From Clostridia bacterium (lineage in GTDB: Bacteria; Bacillota; Clostridia; UMGS1840; HGM11507), in the NCBI GenBank assembly GCA_017554615.1, contig JAFZHY010000018.1, forward strand, positions 1-60,102: DNA of 60,102 nucleotides. Direction: 5' to 3'. Shown piece by piece: positions 34,574 to 43,269 of this stretch (positions are counted from its first letter, which is position 1; every line of letters starts with the position of its first letter). The notes under the pieces are model-generated. The model ran no database searches and had not been told where the DNA came from. It saw only the letters and a program-made list of their open reading frames with translations. A program made the position numbers and the translations under genes.

Positions 34574-35689
34574 TTATATATCTAAACATTTTTCAAACAT
34601 TTTAAGTTCTATATTATAGTCAACATCAAACGGACAAACCTGAGCATTTTTTGCCATTATTGTTGTTTTAGTCCATTCTTTTACTTCGTCTATATTAAAC
34701 TTTTCGTATGAAGGAAGAATTGATTTTATATATAAATTAAATTCCTCTACTAAGTTAAAGCCTAATGCGTTTAAAACATTTTTTATTTTACAAGGTAAAA
34801 CCTCGTTTGTTTTTATCATATACTCAGGAAGAATTATTCCGTTTGCTCTTCCGTGAGGTATATTCTTAAAATAGGTTAAAGGATAACCCATTGAGTGAAT
34901 TACAGTTGTTCCCGTATGGGCAATAAGTGCCCCTGCAACTGTTGAGGCGTATAATAACTCTGTTGCACTTTCTATATTAAAATCGCCTTTTATAAATCTA
35001 TTTTTATGTTTACCCATTATTTTTAGTCCGTAAAGGGCGACCTCGTCAGTATTCTTAGTTGCTCTTTTATTGGTATACCCTTCTATAAGGTGGCAAAGAG
35101 CATCCACATAAGTATTTCTTGCAATCTGAAGAGGAAGATTTAATGTATATTTTCCGTCTATAAAAGCCTTTTTATAAAAAACTCTGTCCGATGCAAAACT
35201 TTTTTTATTCTTTATACTGTTTAGCGTTAAAATAGAATACTGAGTTACTTCCGAGCCTGTCCCTGCTGTTGTTGGAATTGCTACCATAGGAAGAGGATCA
35301 TTTTCAAATTTATCTAAAAATATATCGTTAATGGTAAAGGAAGAATTCTCTTTTGGCTCATTTTTAGCATAAACTGCAATGGCTTTTGCAGCATCTAAAG
35401 GAGAGCCACCACCGATAGCAATAATAAAATCTACGCCCTCAACTTTTGCAATATTGCCGCCATATACTGTTTCTTCAATAGTAGGGTTATTTGTTACCTT
35501 ATTGTATGTAATATAAGGAATGTTTTTTTCTTCCAATATTTTTATAACATCTTTTAAGGCACCTGATTTTTCGCCAGATGTTTTCCCTGTTACAATCATT
35601 GCTTTTTTGCCTAAAATTATTTCGCATTTATTATTCTCTAAGATATTTTCGCCTATAAAAATCTTTGTGGGAACTAAATTTTTTATCAT
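34574..35689 (-). CDS. Iron-containing alcohol dehydrogenase
   Basis: A 371-aa group III NAD(P)H-dependent dehydrogenase. The N-terminal nucleotide domain has AIGGGSPLDAAKAIA, followed by IPTTAGTGSEVTQYS; the metal site is formed by residues in DALCHLIEGY, THSMGYPL-like VIHSMGYPL and PHGRANGIILP. The family reduces aldehydes to alcohols in fermentation, with broad substrates. It lies 16 nt upstream of the transporter gene, probably in the same transcript, with RBS AAGGGAG. Confidence 0.93.
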   Translation of the reverse strand: MIKNLVPTKIFIGENILENNKCEIILGKKAMIVTGKTSGEKSGALKDVIKILEEKNIPYITYNKVTNNPTIEETVYGGNIAKVEGVDFIIAIGGGSPLDAAKAIAVYAKNEPKENSSFTINDIFLDKFENDPLPMVAIPTTAGTGSEVTQYSILTLNSIKNKKSFASDRVFYKKAFIDGKYTLNLPLQIARNTYVDALCHLIEGYTNKRATKNTDEVALYGLKIMGKHKNRFIKGDFNIESATELLYASTVAGALIAHTGTTVIHSMGYPLTYFKNIPHGRANGIILPEYMIKTNEVLPCKIKNVLNALGFNLVEEFNLYIKSILPSYEKFNIDEVKEWTKTTIMAKNAQVCPFDVDYNIELKMFEKCLDI

Positions 35690-35750
35690 TGTTATTTCTC
35701 CCTTATTGTTTTTTATTTTAATGTATGTTAAAATAATATACGGTGATATT

Positions 35751-36188
35751 ATGATAAGACAAATTACAAAACAGGATAAAGACGAAGTTATTAAACTTAT
35801 GAAAAAGTTTTATAATTCTGATGCAGTTTTGCACCCTGTTTGTGAACTTAATTTTTCAAACACTGTTGATGAAGCAATAAATGAAAGCCCGTATGTTAAA
35901 ATATTTGTTAAAGAAATTGATAACGAAATTACAGGTTATTGCCAGGTTTCTTTATCATATTCCAACGAAGTGGGCGGAATATGTGTTTATATTGAAGAAC
36001 TTATGGTAAAAGATAAGTTCCAAAACCTCGGGATTGGAAAAGAGTTTTTAAAATTTGTTTTCTCACATTTTACTGATGCCAAAAGATTTCGCTTAGAGGT
36101 TACAAAAAACAACAAAAGGGCTATTTCACTATATGAAAAAACAGGTTTTAAAAACCTTGACTATATCCAGATGATAATTGATAAATAA
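35751..36188 (+). CDS. GNAT-family N-acetyltransferase
   Basis: A 145-aa acetyltransferase. The acetyl-CoA-binding motif is ELMVKDKFQNLGIGKEFLK (Q-x-x-G-I-G core near residue 90), and the C-terminal RLEVTKNNKRAISLYEKTGF is the usual beta-bulge end. The start is ATG 35751, just after a weak GGTGAT; a longer open frame to 35520 runs antisense to the dehydrogenase gene and is rejected. The acceptor substrate is unknown. The DUF2953 gene follows. Confidence 0.9.
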   Translation: MIRQITKQDKDEVIKLMKKFYNSDAVLHPVCELNFSNTVDEAINESPYVKIFVKEIDNEITGYCQVSLSYSNEVGGICVYIEELMVKDKFQNLGIGKEFLKFVFSHFTDAKRFRLEVTKNNKRAISLYEKTGFKNLDYIQMIIDK

Positions 36189-36198
36189 GGAGTATACC

Positions 36199-36792
36199 GT
36201 GAATATTTTATTAACTTTGCTTTTTATTATTTTAAGCATCATTTGTTTTTTAATTATTCTTTTATCTTTTCCTGCAACCATTTATTTAGAACTTAAAAAA
36301 AATTCAAACTTTAAATACAGGGTAAAATATCTTTTTATAGATACAGATAAATTTATAAATAAAAAGAAGAACAAGAAACAAAAAGAAAAAGACTTTAAAG
36401 ATAAAAGCGCAAAAAAAGATGACACACCCCTTAAAGATAAAATCTCATTTTACTGTAACATTATAAAAAAAGGGTTATATGAAATAAAATTTATTTTATC
36501 TTTTTTAAAGATAAAAAACTTAAACTTAAAAATAATCTGCTCATCTTCCGATGCGGCTTTTACTGCCATAACTTTCGGCGCTGTTTGCTCGGCTGTATAT
36601 CCTTTACTTGGTTTTATTGAAAGTTTAACCAAAGTTAAAAAAGGTGCTTTTAACCTTGATATAAGAAGTGATTATAACAGTAAAGAATCTGACTACTCTT
36701 TTAATTCTACATTCAGTCTGCCTCTTATATTTGCCATAATCGGCGGTTTAAGATTTTTTATATTCTATAAAAAGCAAACTTCAAAAAAATAA
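36199..36792 (+). CDS. DUF2953-family membrane protein
   Basis: A protein of about 197 aa with an N-terminal membrane helix, a lysine-rich cytoplasmic stretch (about residues 50-85), the conserved-looking core IKNLNLKIICSSSDAAFTAI TFG region near 115-140 and a hydrophobic C-terminal segment. The pattern fits DUF2953 (B. subtilis YtfI, sporulation-associated). The start is GTG 36199 with AAGGAG 7 nt upstream; a TTG at 36178 overlapping the GNAT gene is less likely. No catalytic motif is seen. Confidence 0.7.
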   Translation: MNILLTLLFIILSIICFLIILLSFPATIYLELKKNSNFKYRVKYLFIDTDKFINKKKNKKQKEKDFKDKSAKKDDTPLKDKISFYCNIIKKGLYEIKFILSFLKIKNLNLKIICSSSDAAFTAITFGAVCSAVYPLLGFIESLTKVKKGAFNLDIRSDYNSKESDYSFNSTFSLPLIFAIIGGLRFFIFYKKQTSKK

Positions 36793-36803
36793 TCTATAAT
36801 CTT

Positions 36804-36828
36804 AGTCGGTGTAATACACCGACTTTCT
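36804..36828. terminator. Terminator between DUF2953 and TPR genes
   Basis: AGTCGGTGT-aat-ACACCGACT followed by TTCTTATT. It separates two convergent transcripts. Confidence 0.75.
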
Positions 36829-36868
36829 TATTATTGACTTTTTGCGTTCCAGACTTTTTTAAGATCTC

Positions 36869-37675
36869 CTACTCTAAGTACTCTTTTTCTCTTAGGTATT
36901 TTTCATCACCTGTCAGTTCATATAAAACATCCAGACAGTACATAGCACTTTTATTATTAAGATTTTTACTAAGTTCATAGGATAAATCATAAATCATTGA
37001 AAGCACTTCATTATCAAGAGAAAAGTAAAAACCGTCTTTTTTAAGAGTTTCTATAATTTCTTCGGTTACAGGGGTATTTAAAATTTCTGCCTTATTAAGA
37101 ATATTCTGTATTCCGTCTTTTGCAATTTTTGTTTCTAAAATACTTTCACTTACATAAAAAAGAGCAAGTGAAGTTTTATAATCTTCTTTTAAAAGATAAT
37201 ATTCGCCTAAATATGCATAATACTTACTGTAAGATATTTTATCAAGGATATAACTTCTTACTGCTTTTAATACAATGCCAAGTTTATTTTCATCCTTTGT
37301 TTGTACAAAAAGACGGGCAAGTTCATAAAATATGTTAGGGTCAACAGGGTTCCAGTAAAGAGCATTTTTAAGTGCTTCTTCGCACTCTTCAAATCTTTCA
37401 TAGGCTAAATCTATATGCCCTTTGGTTAAATACAGAGTTCTAAAATCTACTCCGCTTCTTTTTATATATTTTTGAGAAGATAATTTCATATCATATAAAT
37501 AAAACTGGATAGGAGAATCAAAGCAAAAAAATCTTTCCGCTTCATTTTCCACAAACATTCCTTTTGTTTTAATAAGTACTTCTTCTATTATCTCATATGC
37601 GGCGTCATAATCGTCTTCTTTTATATACTCGCCTATTTCTTCTATCTCATCGTTTATCATTTCAAGGTCTATCAT
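36869..37675 (-). CDS. TPR-like helical protein of unknown function
   Basis: A 268-aa acidic, all-helical protein. Helix pairs with tetratricopeptide character can be seen near residues 85-115 (DLAYERFEECEEALKNALYWNP) and 155-185 (YLGEYYLLKEDYKTSLALFYV). No signal peptide or catalytic motif. It is the last gene of the long minus-strand run and overlaps the RDD gene by 4 nt. Probably a protein-interaction scaffold; nothing more can be said. Confidence 0.7.
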   Translation of the reverse strand: MIDLEMINDEIEEIGEYIKEDDYDAAYEIIEEVLIKTKGMFVENEAERFFCFDSPIQFYLYDMKLSSQKYIKRSGVDFRTLYLTKGHIDLAYERFEECEEALKNALYWNPVDPNIFYELARLFVQTKDENKLGIVLKAVRSYILDKISYSKYYAYLGEYYLLKEDYKTSLALFYVSESILETKIAKDGIQNILNKAEILNTPVTEEIIETLKKDGFYFSLDNEVLSMIYDLSYELSKNLNNKSAMYCLDVLYELTGDEKYLREKEYLE

Positions 37676-38103
37676 TTTAAACTCCTTTTTGAAACATCTA
37701 CTTTAACTTCTTCTATTTCGGTTTTTAAAAAAAAGTCATAAAACATTTTATTATCAGGTAAAAATAAACAAAGTGCTACAAGTGGGAATGCAAAATACAA
37801 AATAAGAACTTTTATAATCGGTCTTAATATTTTTGCTATAACTTTTTTCCCGTTATATTTTACTTTAATACCAAGCATTTTTTTACCTATTGATTGCCCT
37901 AAAACTTCGCACACTGCATAATAAAGGAATAAAAACACCAAAGTTATTGCAGTAAGATTCATATTTACTTCAAGGTATGAAATTTTAAAGGTTACATCCT
38001 TCATAGACTCTAATATAAAAGTATGATATATAGCATAAACAGGTAGTCCTATAAAGAACATATCTATTATCCCTGCATACATTCTTCTTATAACTTTTTT
38101 CAT
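37672..38103 (-). CDS. RDD-family membrane protein
   Basis: A 143-aa membrane protein with three predicted helices and the RDD pattern: an Arg/Asp-containing first helix (RRMYAGIIDMFFIG) and the loop GQSIGKKMLGIKV typical of the family. RDD proteins may act as transporters or ion-homeostasis proteins; the role here is unknown. It overlaps the TPR gene by 4 nt and follows mutS2 by 12 nt. Confidence 0.85.
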   Translation of the reverse strand: MKKVIRRMYAGIIDMFFIGLPVYAIYHTFILESMKDVTFKISYLEVNMNLTAITLVFLFLYYAVCEVLGQSIGKKMLGIKVKYNGKKVIAKILRPIIKVLILYFAFPLVALCLFLPDNKMFYDFFLKTEIEEVKVDVSKRSLK

Positions 38104-38115
38104 CTTTCCACCTCT

Positions 38116-40473
38116 TTATTTAAGTTCAACAATGGTTACTCCGTCTTCCCCTTCGCCAAAAAGACCTAAACGGAACGATTTTATATTAGGATGCTTTTTA
38201 AGCATTGCGTGAATTGCAGAACGAAGAACACCTGTTCCCTTTCCGTGAATGATTGATACTTTTTCAAGTTTTAACATAACTGCATCGTCGATATATTTTT
38301 CTGCATCCATAACTCCGTCAGCAACGGTTGCACCTCTTATATCAATTTCGCTTGTTATGGTTTTATTTTTAAGTTCTGCCTTTTTAAAGGTTGTATAGGT
38401 TGTTTCCTTCTTTACTTGAGACTCGTCTATACAAAGATTTGACACATTTGTTCTTATTTTTAAAATACCTGCCATAACAACAAGATTTCCGTCCTTATCA
38501 GGAAGTTCTACAACTGTTGCGCTCTGGTCAAGGTCGATTAGTTTAACGCTTGTACCTTTAAGAAGAGTTTTAGGGTTAACTGCTTTTACCTGTTTATTTT
38601 TTGAAGTTATAATTTTCGAATTTGCCTCTTTAATCTTTTTGGAAATTCTTTCGTTTGCTTTTGTGGTTTTCTTGTCAAACTCTCTCTGGCTTTCTTCTTT
38701 TCTTAAATTTCTTAATTCTTTTATTAAAGATGCCGCTTCTTCTTTTGCTTCTTCTAATATTTCTTTTGCCTCTCTGTTGGCATCATCTATAATTTTAATA
38801 TATTTTTCTTCGCTTTTTTGTTTTTCATCTGTTAGTTTGCGCTTTAATTCTTCCGATTCAAGTTTGAATTTATTGGCAAGTTCCCTTTCTTTTTTAAGGG
38901 CAATTCTTGTTTTTTCAATTTCTGATAAAACATCTTCAAACTTAATATTTTCTTCATTAAGCTGCTCTTTTGCTTTATCTAAAATTTCATCAGGAAGACC
39001 TAATCTTTTAGAGATACTAAAGGCGTTACTTTTTCCAGGAGTTCCTATTATCAGTTTATAGGTAGGGCGAAGTGTTTCCACATCAAATTCGCAACTTGCG
39101 TTTATAACACCTTTAGTGGACAATGCATAAAGTTTAAGTTCGCTGTAATGGGTGGTAGCCATTATTTTAGCGCCTTTTTGTCTTAAACTTTCAATTATTC
39201 CTATTGCTAAAGATGCACCCTCTACCGGGTCTGTCCCTGCGCCTAACTCGTCAAATAATACAAGTGAGTTATATTCTATATTGTTTATAATATCAACTAT
39301 ATTTACCATATGGGAGGAAAAGGTTGATAAAGACTGCGCAATACTCTGCTCGTCTCCTATATCTGCAAATATATGAGAGAATAAGGAAATCTCACTTTTA
39401 TCACCTGCAGGAATCATAAGACCTGATGCGCCCATTAAACATAAAAGCCCCACGGTTTTTAAAGATACAGTTTTACCGCCTGTGTTAGGCCCTGTAACTA
39501 TTAAGGAATCATACTGACCGCCTAAGATTACATCAATGGGAACTACCTTTGTTTTATCAATTAAAGGATGACGCGCTTTTTTTAGGTTTATATAACCTCT
39601 TTCGTTTATAACGGGTTTTGTTCCTTTCATTGATACTGAAAGTTTTGCCTTAGAAAATATAAAGTCAAGGTCGCATACTATATTGTAGTTATTTAAAATC
39701 TGCTCTCTGTTTAACCCGCAATGGCTTGTTATATCAAACAAAATTCTCTCTATTTCTTTTTCTTCTTCCAAAAACATTTCCTTTAAGGAATTATTTATTT
39801 CAACAACCTGCATAGGCTCAACAAAAACAGTAGAGCCTGATGAAGAAGTATCGTGAACTATCCCCGCAATTTCCCCTTTATGCTCGATTTTAACAGGCAG
39901 AACAAATCTGTCCCCCCTCATAGTAACAACGGGGTCCTGAAGATATTTCTGATAGGTTGTGGAAGTTATATATTTATTTAAAACTTCTTTTATTTTATTA
40001 TGAGTTACATTGATTTTCTTTCTTATAGCATAAAGTTTAATACTTGCATTATCTGCGATTTCATCTTCGGATATAATCTTAGTTGATATTTCTTCTTCCA
40101 AACCTCTTAAAACAACAAGACTGTCAAAATAGGAAGATAGTTCTCTGTCTTCTGACGCATAGTCTTTTAAAAGGCGTGTTGTTTTTAAGAGTTTTCCTAT
40201 ATCCAAAAGTTCTCTTGTATTAAACACTGCGCTTATATCAAGTCGTTTAATATGTGCCAAAACATCCTGTACTGAATAAAAAGGAGGGTTACCCCTCTTT
40301 AATATAAGAGAACACGCATCATTAACTTCATTTAAAGAAAAATTAAGTTCTTCTGCATCAGAAAAAGGCTCAATTAAAAGTGCCTTCTTTTTATTGGGCT
40401 CAATAACACATAATAAAGAGAGCATTTCTCTTATTTTATCAAATTCCAACTTAATATAACTTTTTTTACTCAT
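38116..40473 (-). CDS. mutS2: MutS2 (Smr-domain recombination/ribosome-rescue ATPase)
   Basis: A full-length 785-aa MutS2. The ATPase core has Walker A GPNTGGKTVSLKTVG (near 330), LFDELGAGTDPVEG (Walker B) and TTHYSELK; a long coiled coil follows (about 510-640), and the C-terminal Smr nuclease domain has IDIRGATVADGV and HGKGTGVLR. MutS2 suppresses homologous recombination and, in B. subtilis, splits collided ribosomes. It is in the middle of the long minus-strand run. Confidence 0.96.
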   Translation of the reverse strand: MSKKSYIKLEFDKIREMLSLLCVIEPNKKKALLIEPFSDAEELNFSLNEVNDACSLILKRGNPPFYSVQDVLAHIKRLDISAVFNTRELLDIGKLLKTTRLLKDYASEDRELSSYFDSLVVLRGLEEEISTKIISEDEIADNASIKLYAIRKKINVTHNKIKEVLNKYITSTTYQKYLQDPVVTMRGDRFVLPVKIEHKGEIAGIVHDTSSSGSTVFVEPMQVVEINNSLKEMFLEEEKEIERILFDITSHCGLNREQILNNYNIVCDLDFIFSKAKLSVSMKGTKPVINERGYINLKKARHPLIDKTKVVPIDVILGGQYDSLIVTGPNTGGKTVSLKTVGLLCLMGASGLMIPAGDKSEISLFSHIFADIGDEQSIAQSLSTFSSHMVNIVDIINNIEYNSLVLFDELGAGTDPVEGASLAIGIIESLRQKGAKIMATTHYSELKLYALSTKGVINASCEFDVETLRPTYKLIIGTPGKSNAFSISKRLGLPDEILDKAKEQLNEENIKFEDVLSEIEKTRIALKKERELANKFKLESEELKRKLTDEKQKSEEKYIKIIDDANREAKEILEEAKEEAASLIKELRNLRKEESQREFDKKTTKANERISKKIKEANSKIITSKNKQVKAVNPKTLLKGTSVKLIDLDQSATVVELPDKDGNLVVMAGILKIRTNVSNLCIDESQVKKETTYTTFKKAELKNKTITSEIDIRGATVADGVMDAEKYIDDAVMLKLEKVSIIHGKGTGVLRSAIHAMLKKHPNIKSFRLGLFGEGEDGVTIVELK

Positions 40474-40482
40474 ATTTCTTCC

Positions 40483-41841
40483 TTAATTTTTTAAAGATTG
40501 AAGCGGTGCAGGAATTCTTCCGCCTCTTTTTATAAATTCTTCTGATGAATATGGGTTTACTCTCATAACAGGCCCATATCCCAAAAGACCACCAAAATTA
40601 ACGCTATCCCCTACTTTTTTACCTATTGCAGGAATAACTCTTACTGCAGTTGTTTTAGAGTTTACCATACCTATTGCCGCTTCGTCTGCAATAATTGCCG
40701 ATATAGTTTCTGCTGATGTATCGCCAGGAATAATTATCATATCAAGACCAACCGAACATACACAGGTCATGGCTTCTAATTTTTCTATTGATAAAGCACC
40801 TTTTGCAACTGCATCTATCATACCTGCATCTTCACTTACAGGGATAAATGCTCCCGATAAGCCTCCCACATGAGAACTTGCAAAAACTCCGCCTTTTTTA
40901 ACAGCGTCGTTAAGCAGTGCAAGGGCTGCAGTTGTTCCGTGTGTTCCGCATTTTTCAAGGCCCATTTCTTCTAAAATATATGCAACACTATCTCCTACTG
41001 CCGGAGTTGGTGCTAAAGATAAGTCTACTATTCCAAAAGGCACATTAAGACGCTCGGATGCTTCTCTTGCAACCATCTGCCCCATTCTTGTTATTTTAAA
41101 TGCAGTCTTTTTAATAGTATCGGCAACTGTTGCAAAATCTGCTCCTTTTACTTTTTCAAGAGCCGATTTAACAACCCCGGGGCCGCTAACGCCCACATTT
41201 ATTACACATTCAGGCTCGCCTGCACCTAAAAAAGCACCTGCCATAAAAGGATTATCCTCAGGAGCATTACAGAACACAACAAGTTTTGATGCACCGATAG
41301 AATCGTTATCTTTAGTCCTTTCGGCAAGGTCTTTTATTACTACACCCATTTCTCTTACTGCATCCATATTTATTCCTGCTTTAGTTGTTCCTACATTTAC
41401 TGAAGAACATACTTTTTTTGTTTCGGAAATGGCTTCGCCTATTGAGTTTATTAAAATTCTGTCTCCTTTGGTATAGCCTTTATGCACAAGGGCAGAAAAT
41501 CCGCCTATAAAATCAACCCCTGTATCCTGTGCAACTTTATCAAGCATTTTAGCATAAGGAACATAAGTTGATGCATCAGACGAACCTGCAATAAGTGAGA
41601 TAGGAGTTACGGATATACGCTTATTTATAATGGGAATTCCCATTTCTTTTGATATATTTTCCCCTGTTTTAACCAAATCTTTTGCAAGATACATTATTTT
41701 ATCATATATTTTTGTTATGGACTTTTTATGGTCTTCACAGGCACAGTCAAGTAAGGAAATACCCATTGTTATTGTTCGTATATCAAGGTTTTCCTTTTCT
41801 ATCATATTTAAAGTTTCGATTATCTCTTTATTTGAAATCAT
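40483..41841 (-). CDS. PFL-family (DUF711) protein
   Basis: A 452-aa protein of UPF0210/DUF711, structurally related to pyruvate formate-lyase-like barrels but without the glycyl-radical motif. Conserved stretches include [18 protein letters not shown] and [19 protein letters not shown]-type [17 protein letters not shown]. It is nearly always encoded after a small ACT-domain gene, as here (11-nt gap). The function is unknown. Confidence 0.9.
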   Translation of the reverse strand: MISNKEIIETLNMIEKENLDIRTITMGISLLDCACEDHKKSITKIYDKIMYLAKDLVKTGENISKEMGIPIINKRISVTPISLIAGSSDASTYVPYAKMLDKVAQDTGVDFIGGFSALVHKGYTKGDRILINSIGEAISETKKVCSSVNVGTTKAGINMDAVREMGVVIKDLAERTKDNDSIGASKLVVFCNAPEDNPFMAGAFLGAGEPECVINVGVSGPGVVKSALEKVKGADFATVADTIKKTAFKITRMGQMVAREASERLNVPFGIVDLSLAPTPAVGDSVAYILEEMGLEKCGTHGTTAALALLNDAVKKGGVFASSHVGGLSGAFIPVSEDAGMIDAVAKGALSIEKLEAMTCVCSVGLDMIIIPGDTSAETISAIIADEAAIGMVNSKTTAVRVIPAIGKKVGDSVNFGGLLGYGPVMRVNPYSSEEFIKRGGRIPAPLQSLKN

Positions 41842-41852
41842 TTTTTATACCC

Positions 41853-42125
41853 CTAAATTCTATGCATTTCATTAAATATATCTTCTAAGCAGATAGTAAT
41901 TTTTACTCCAAGTTCATTACCTAACTTTTCTAAATTTGATGACAGAGTATCAAAGTCGCATAAAGATTTTTCAATATCACTCATCATAACCATTGTGAAA
42001 ATATCCCCCATAATTGTCTGAGAAATATCAAGGATATTGATATTATTATCCTTTAATACTCCACTTACGCTGTGGATAATTCCAACCTTATCTTTTCCTA
42101 TAACTGTTATTACTGCTTTTTTCAT
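41853..42125 (-). CDS. ACT-domain protein (UPF0237)
   Basis: A 90-aa single ACT domain: VITVIGKDKVGIIHSVSG at the N-terminus and NILDISQTIMGDIFTMVM. Small ACT proteins of this type bind amino acids; its partner is the PFL/DUF711 protein encoded 11 nt downstream. The pair is conserved across Firmicutes and archaea and may form a ligand-regulated complex. Confidence 0.92.
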   Translation of the reverse strand: MKKAVITVIGKDKVGIIHSVSGVLKDNNINILDISQTIMGDIFTMVMMSDIEKSLCDFDTLSSNLEKLGNELGVKITICLEDIFNEMHRI

Positions 42126-42138
42126 ATTTCTATCCTCT

Positions 42139-43269
42139 CTATAACCTGTCTGCTTTTGAAAAATACTGGTATAAATCGCATTTTAGCATACCGTTATATA
42201 ACTTTCTTTTCTTGGTTGCTTTTTTGCCGATTAAAGTTTCAAACTTTTCATTAGGTGTTATAACAAACATATTCCATCCTAATAAGTTTTTATAAACTCT
42301 TCCTAAATCTTTTATTATTTTTTCGCTTTCTTTTAAAGTAAGAAGTCTTTCCCCGTAAGGAGGGTTGCAGACTATTGTGCCGCCTGTTTCTTCGCTTTTA
42401 AAGTCGGCAACAGGCAGTCTTTTAACAAATATTACATCGTTTACTCTTGCAAGTTTTGCATTGTTTATGGTTAAATCAACACAGTCATAATCTATGTCTG
42501 ATGCTATAACTTTAAGATTTGTTTTTCTTATTTCGGACAGTGCTTCTTCTCTTGCATCCTTTAAATAATTTTTTGACATTTGTTTAAAGCCTTCAAATGC
42601 AAAATGACGGTTAAGACCCGGAGCAATGTTTTTTGCAATCATTGCTGCTTCAATAGGAATTGTGCCTGAACCGCAAAACGGATCGCAAAATACACCATTA
42701 TAACTAAATCGGCTCATAGTAACAATGGCTGCGGCAATAGTTTCCTTTAAAGGCGCCATATTTGACCTTCTTCTGTAACCTCTTTTATGAAGACTGTCTC
42801 CCGAGGTATCTATCATTAAGGCTACCTTATCTTTTATAATAGAAAATTCTATTTTATATAAAGAGCCTGTTTCAGGAAACCAGTTTATTTTATAACTTTT
42901 AGTAAGCGACTCAACAATTCCCTTTTTAATAATCGCCTGACAGTCTCTTACGCTAAACAACTGTGATTTAACACAAAAACCGTTAACAGGGAACTCACTG
43001 TCTTTTAAAAGCCATTTTGACCAGTCTAAACTTTTGGTTTTTTCAAAGAGTTCATCAAAGGTTACGGCATCAAATTCTCCCACCTTGATAAATACTCTTT
43101 CTCCGCATCTTAGCCACAGATTTACCCTTGCAACTGCTTCAAAGTCTCCTAAAAAGGTAACTCTTCCGTCAATTACTTCTGTGGTTTCATATCCTAAATT
43201 TCGTATTTCTTTTGCAACCAATGCTTCTAAGCCGAACATTGTTGTTACAACTATTTCAAATCTCATCAT
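42139..43269 (-). CDS. THUMP-domain class I RNA methyltransferase (YpsC/RlmL-N type)
   Basis: The 376-aa enzyme has an N-terminal THUMP RNA-binding domain (about 1-160) and a SAM-methyltransferase domain with FCDPFCGSGTIPIEAAMIA (motif I region) and the N-methylation motif VCNPPYGERL. Relatives make m2G in 23S rRNA. It overlaps the 3' end of the LTA-synthase gene by 14 nt; ATG 43266, the second of two tandem ATGs, could be the true start. The exact target base is not shown. Confidence 0.92.
   Translation of the reverse strand: MMRFEIVVTTMFGLEALVAKEIRNLGYETTEVIDGRVTFLGDFEAVARVNLWLRCGERVFIKVGEFDAVTFDELFEKTKSLDWSKWLLKDSEFPVNGFCVKSQLFSVRDCQAIIKKGIVESLTKSYKINWFPETGSLYKIEFSIIKDKVALMIDTSGDSLHKRGYRRRSNMAPLKETIAAAIVTMSRFSYNGVFCDPFCGSGTIPIEAAMIAKNIAPGLNRHFAFEGFKQMSKNYLKDAREEALSEIRKTNLKVIASDIDYDCVDLTINNAKLARVNDVIFVKRLPVADFKSEETGGTIVCNPPYGERLLTLKESEKIIKDLGRVYKNLLGWNMFVITPNEKFETLIGKKATKKRKLYNGMLKCDLYQYFSKADRL

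Noticed and set aside
35520-35750. 77-residue N-terminal extension of the GNAT protein
   Set aside because: It is antisense to the start of the dehydrogenase gene; ATG 35751 gives the normal GNAT length.
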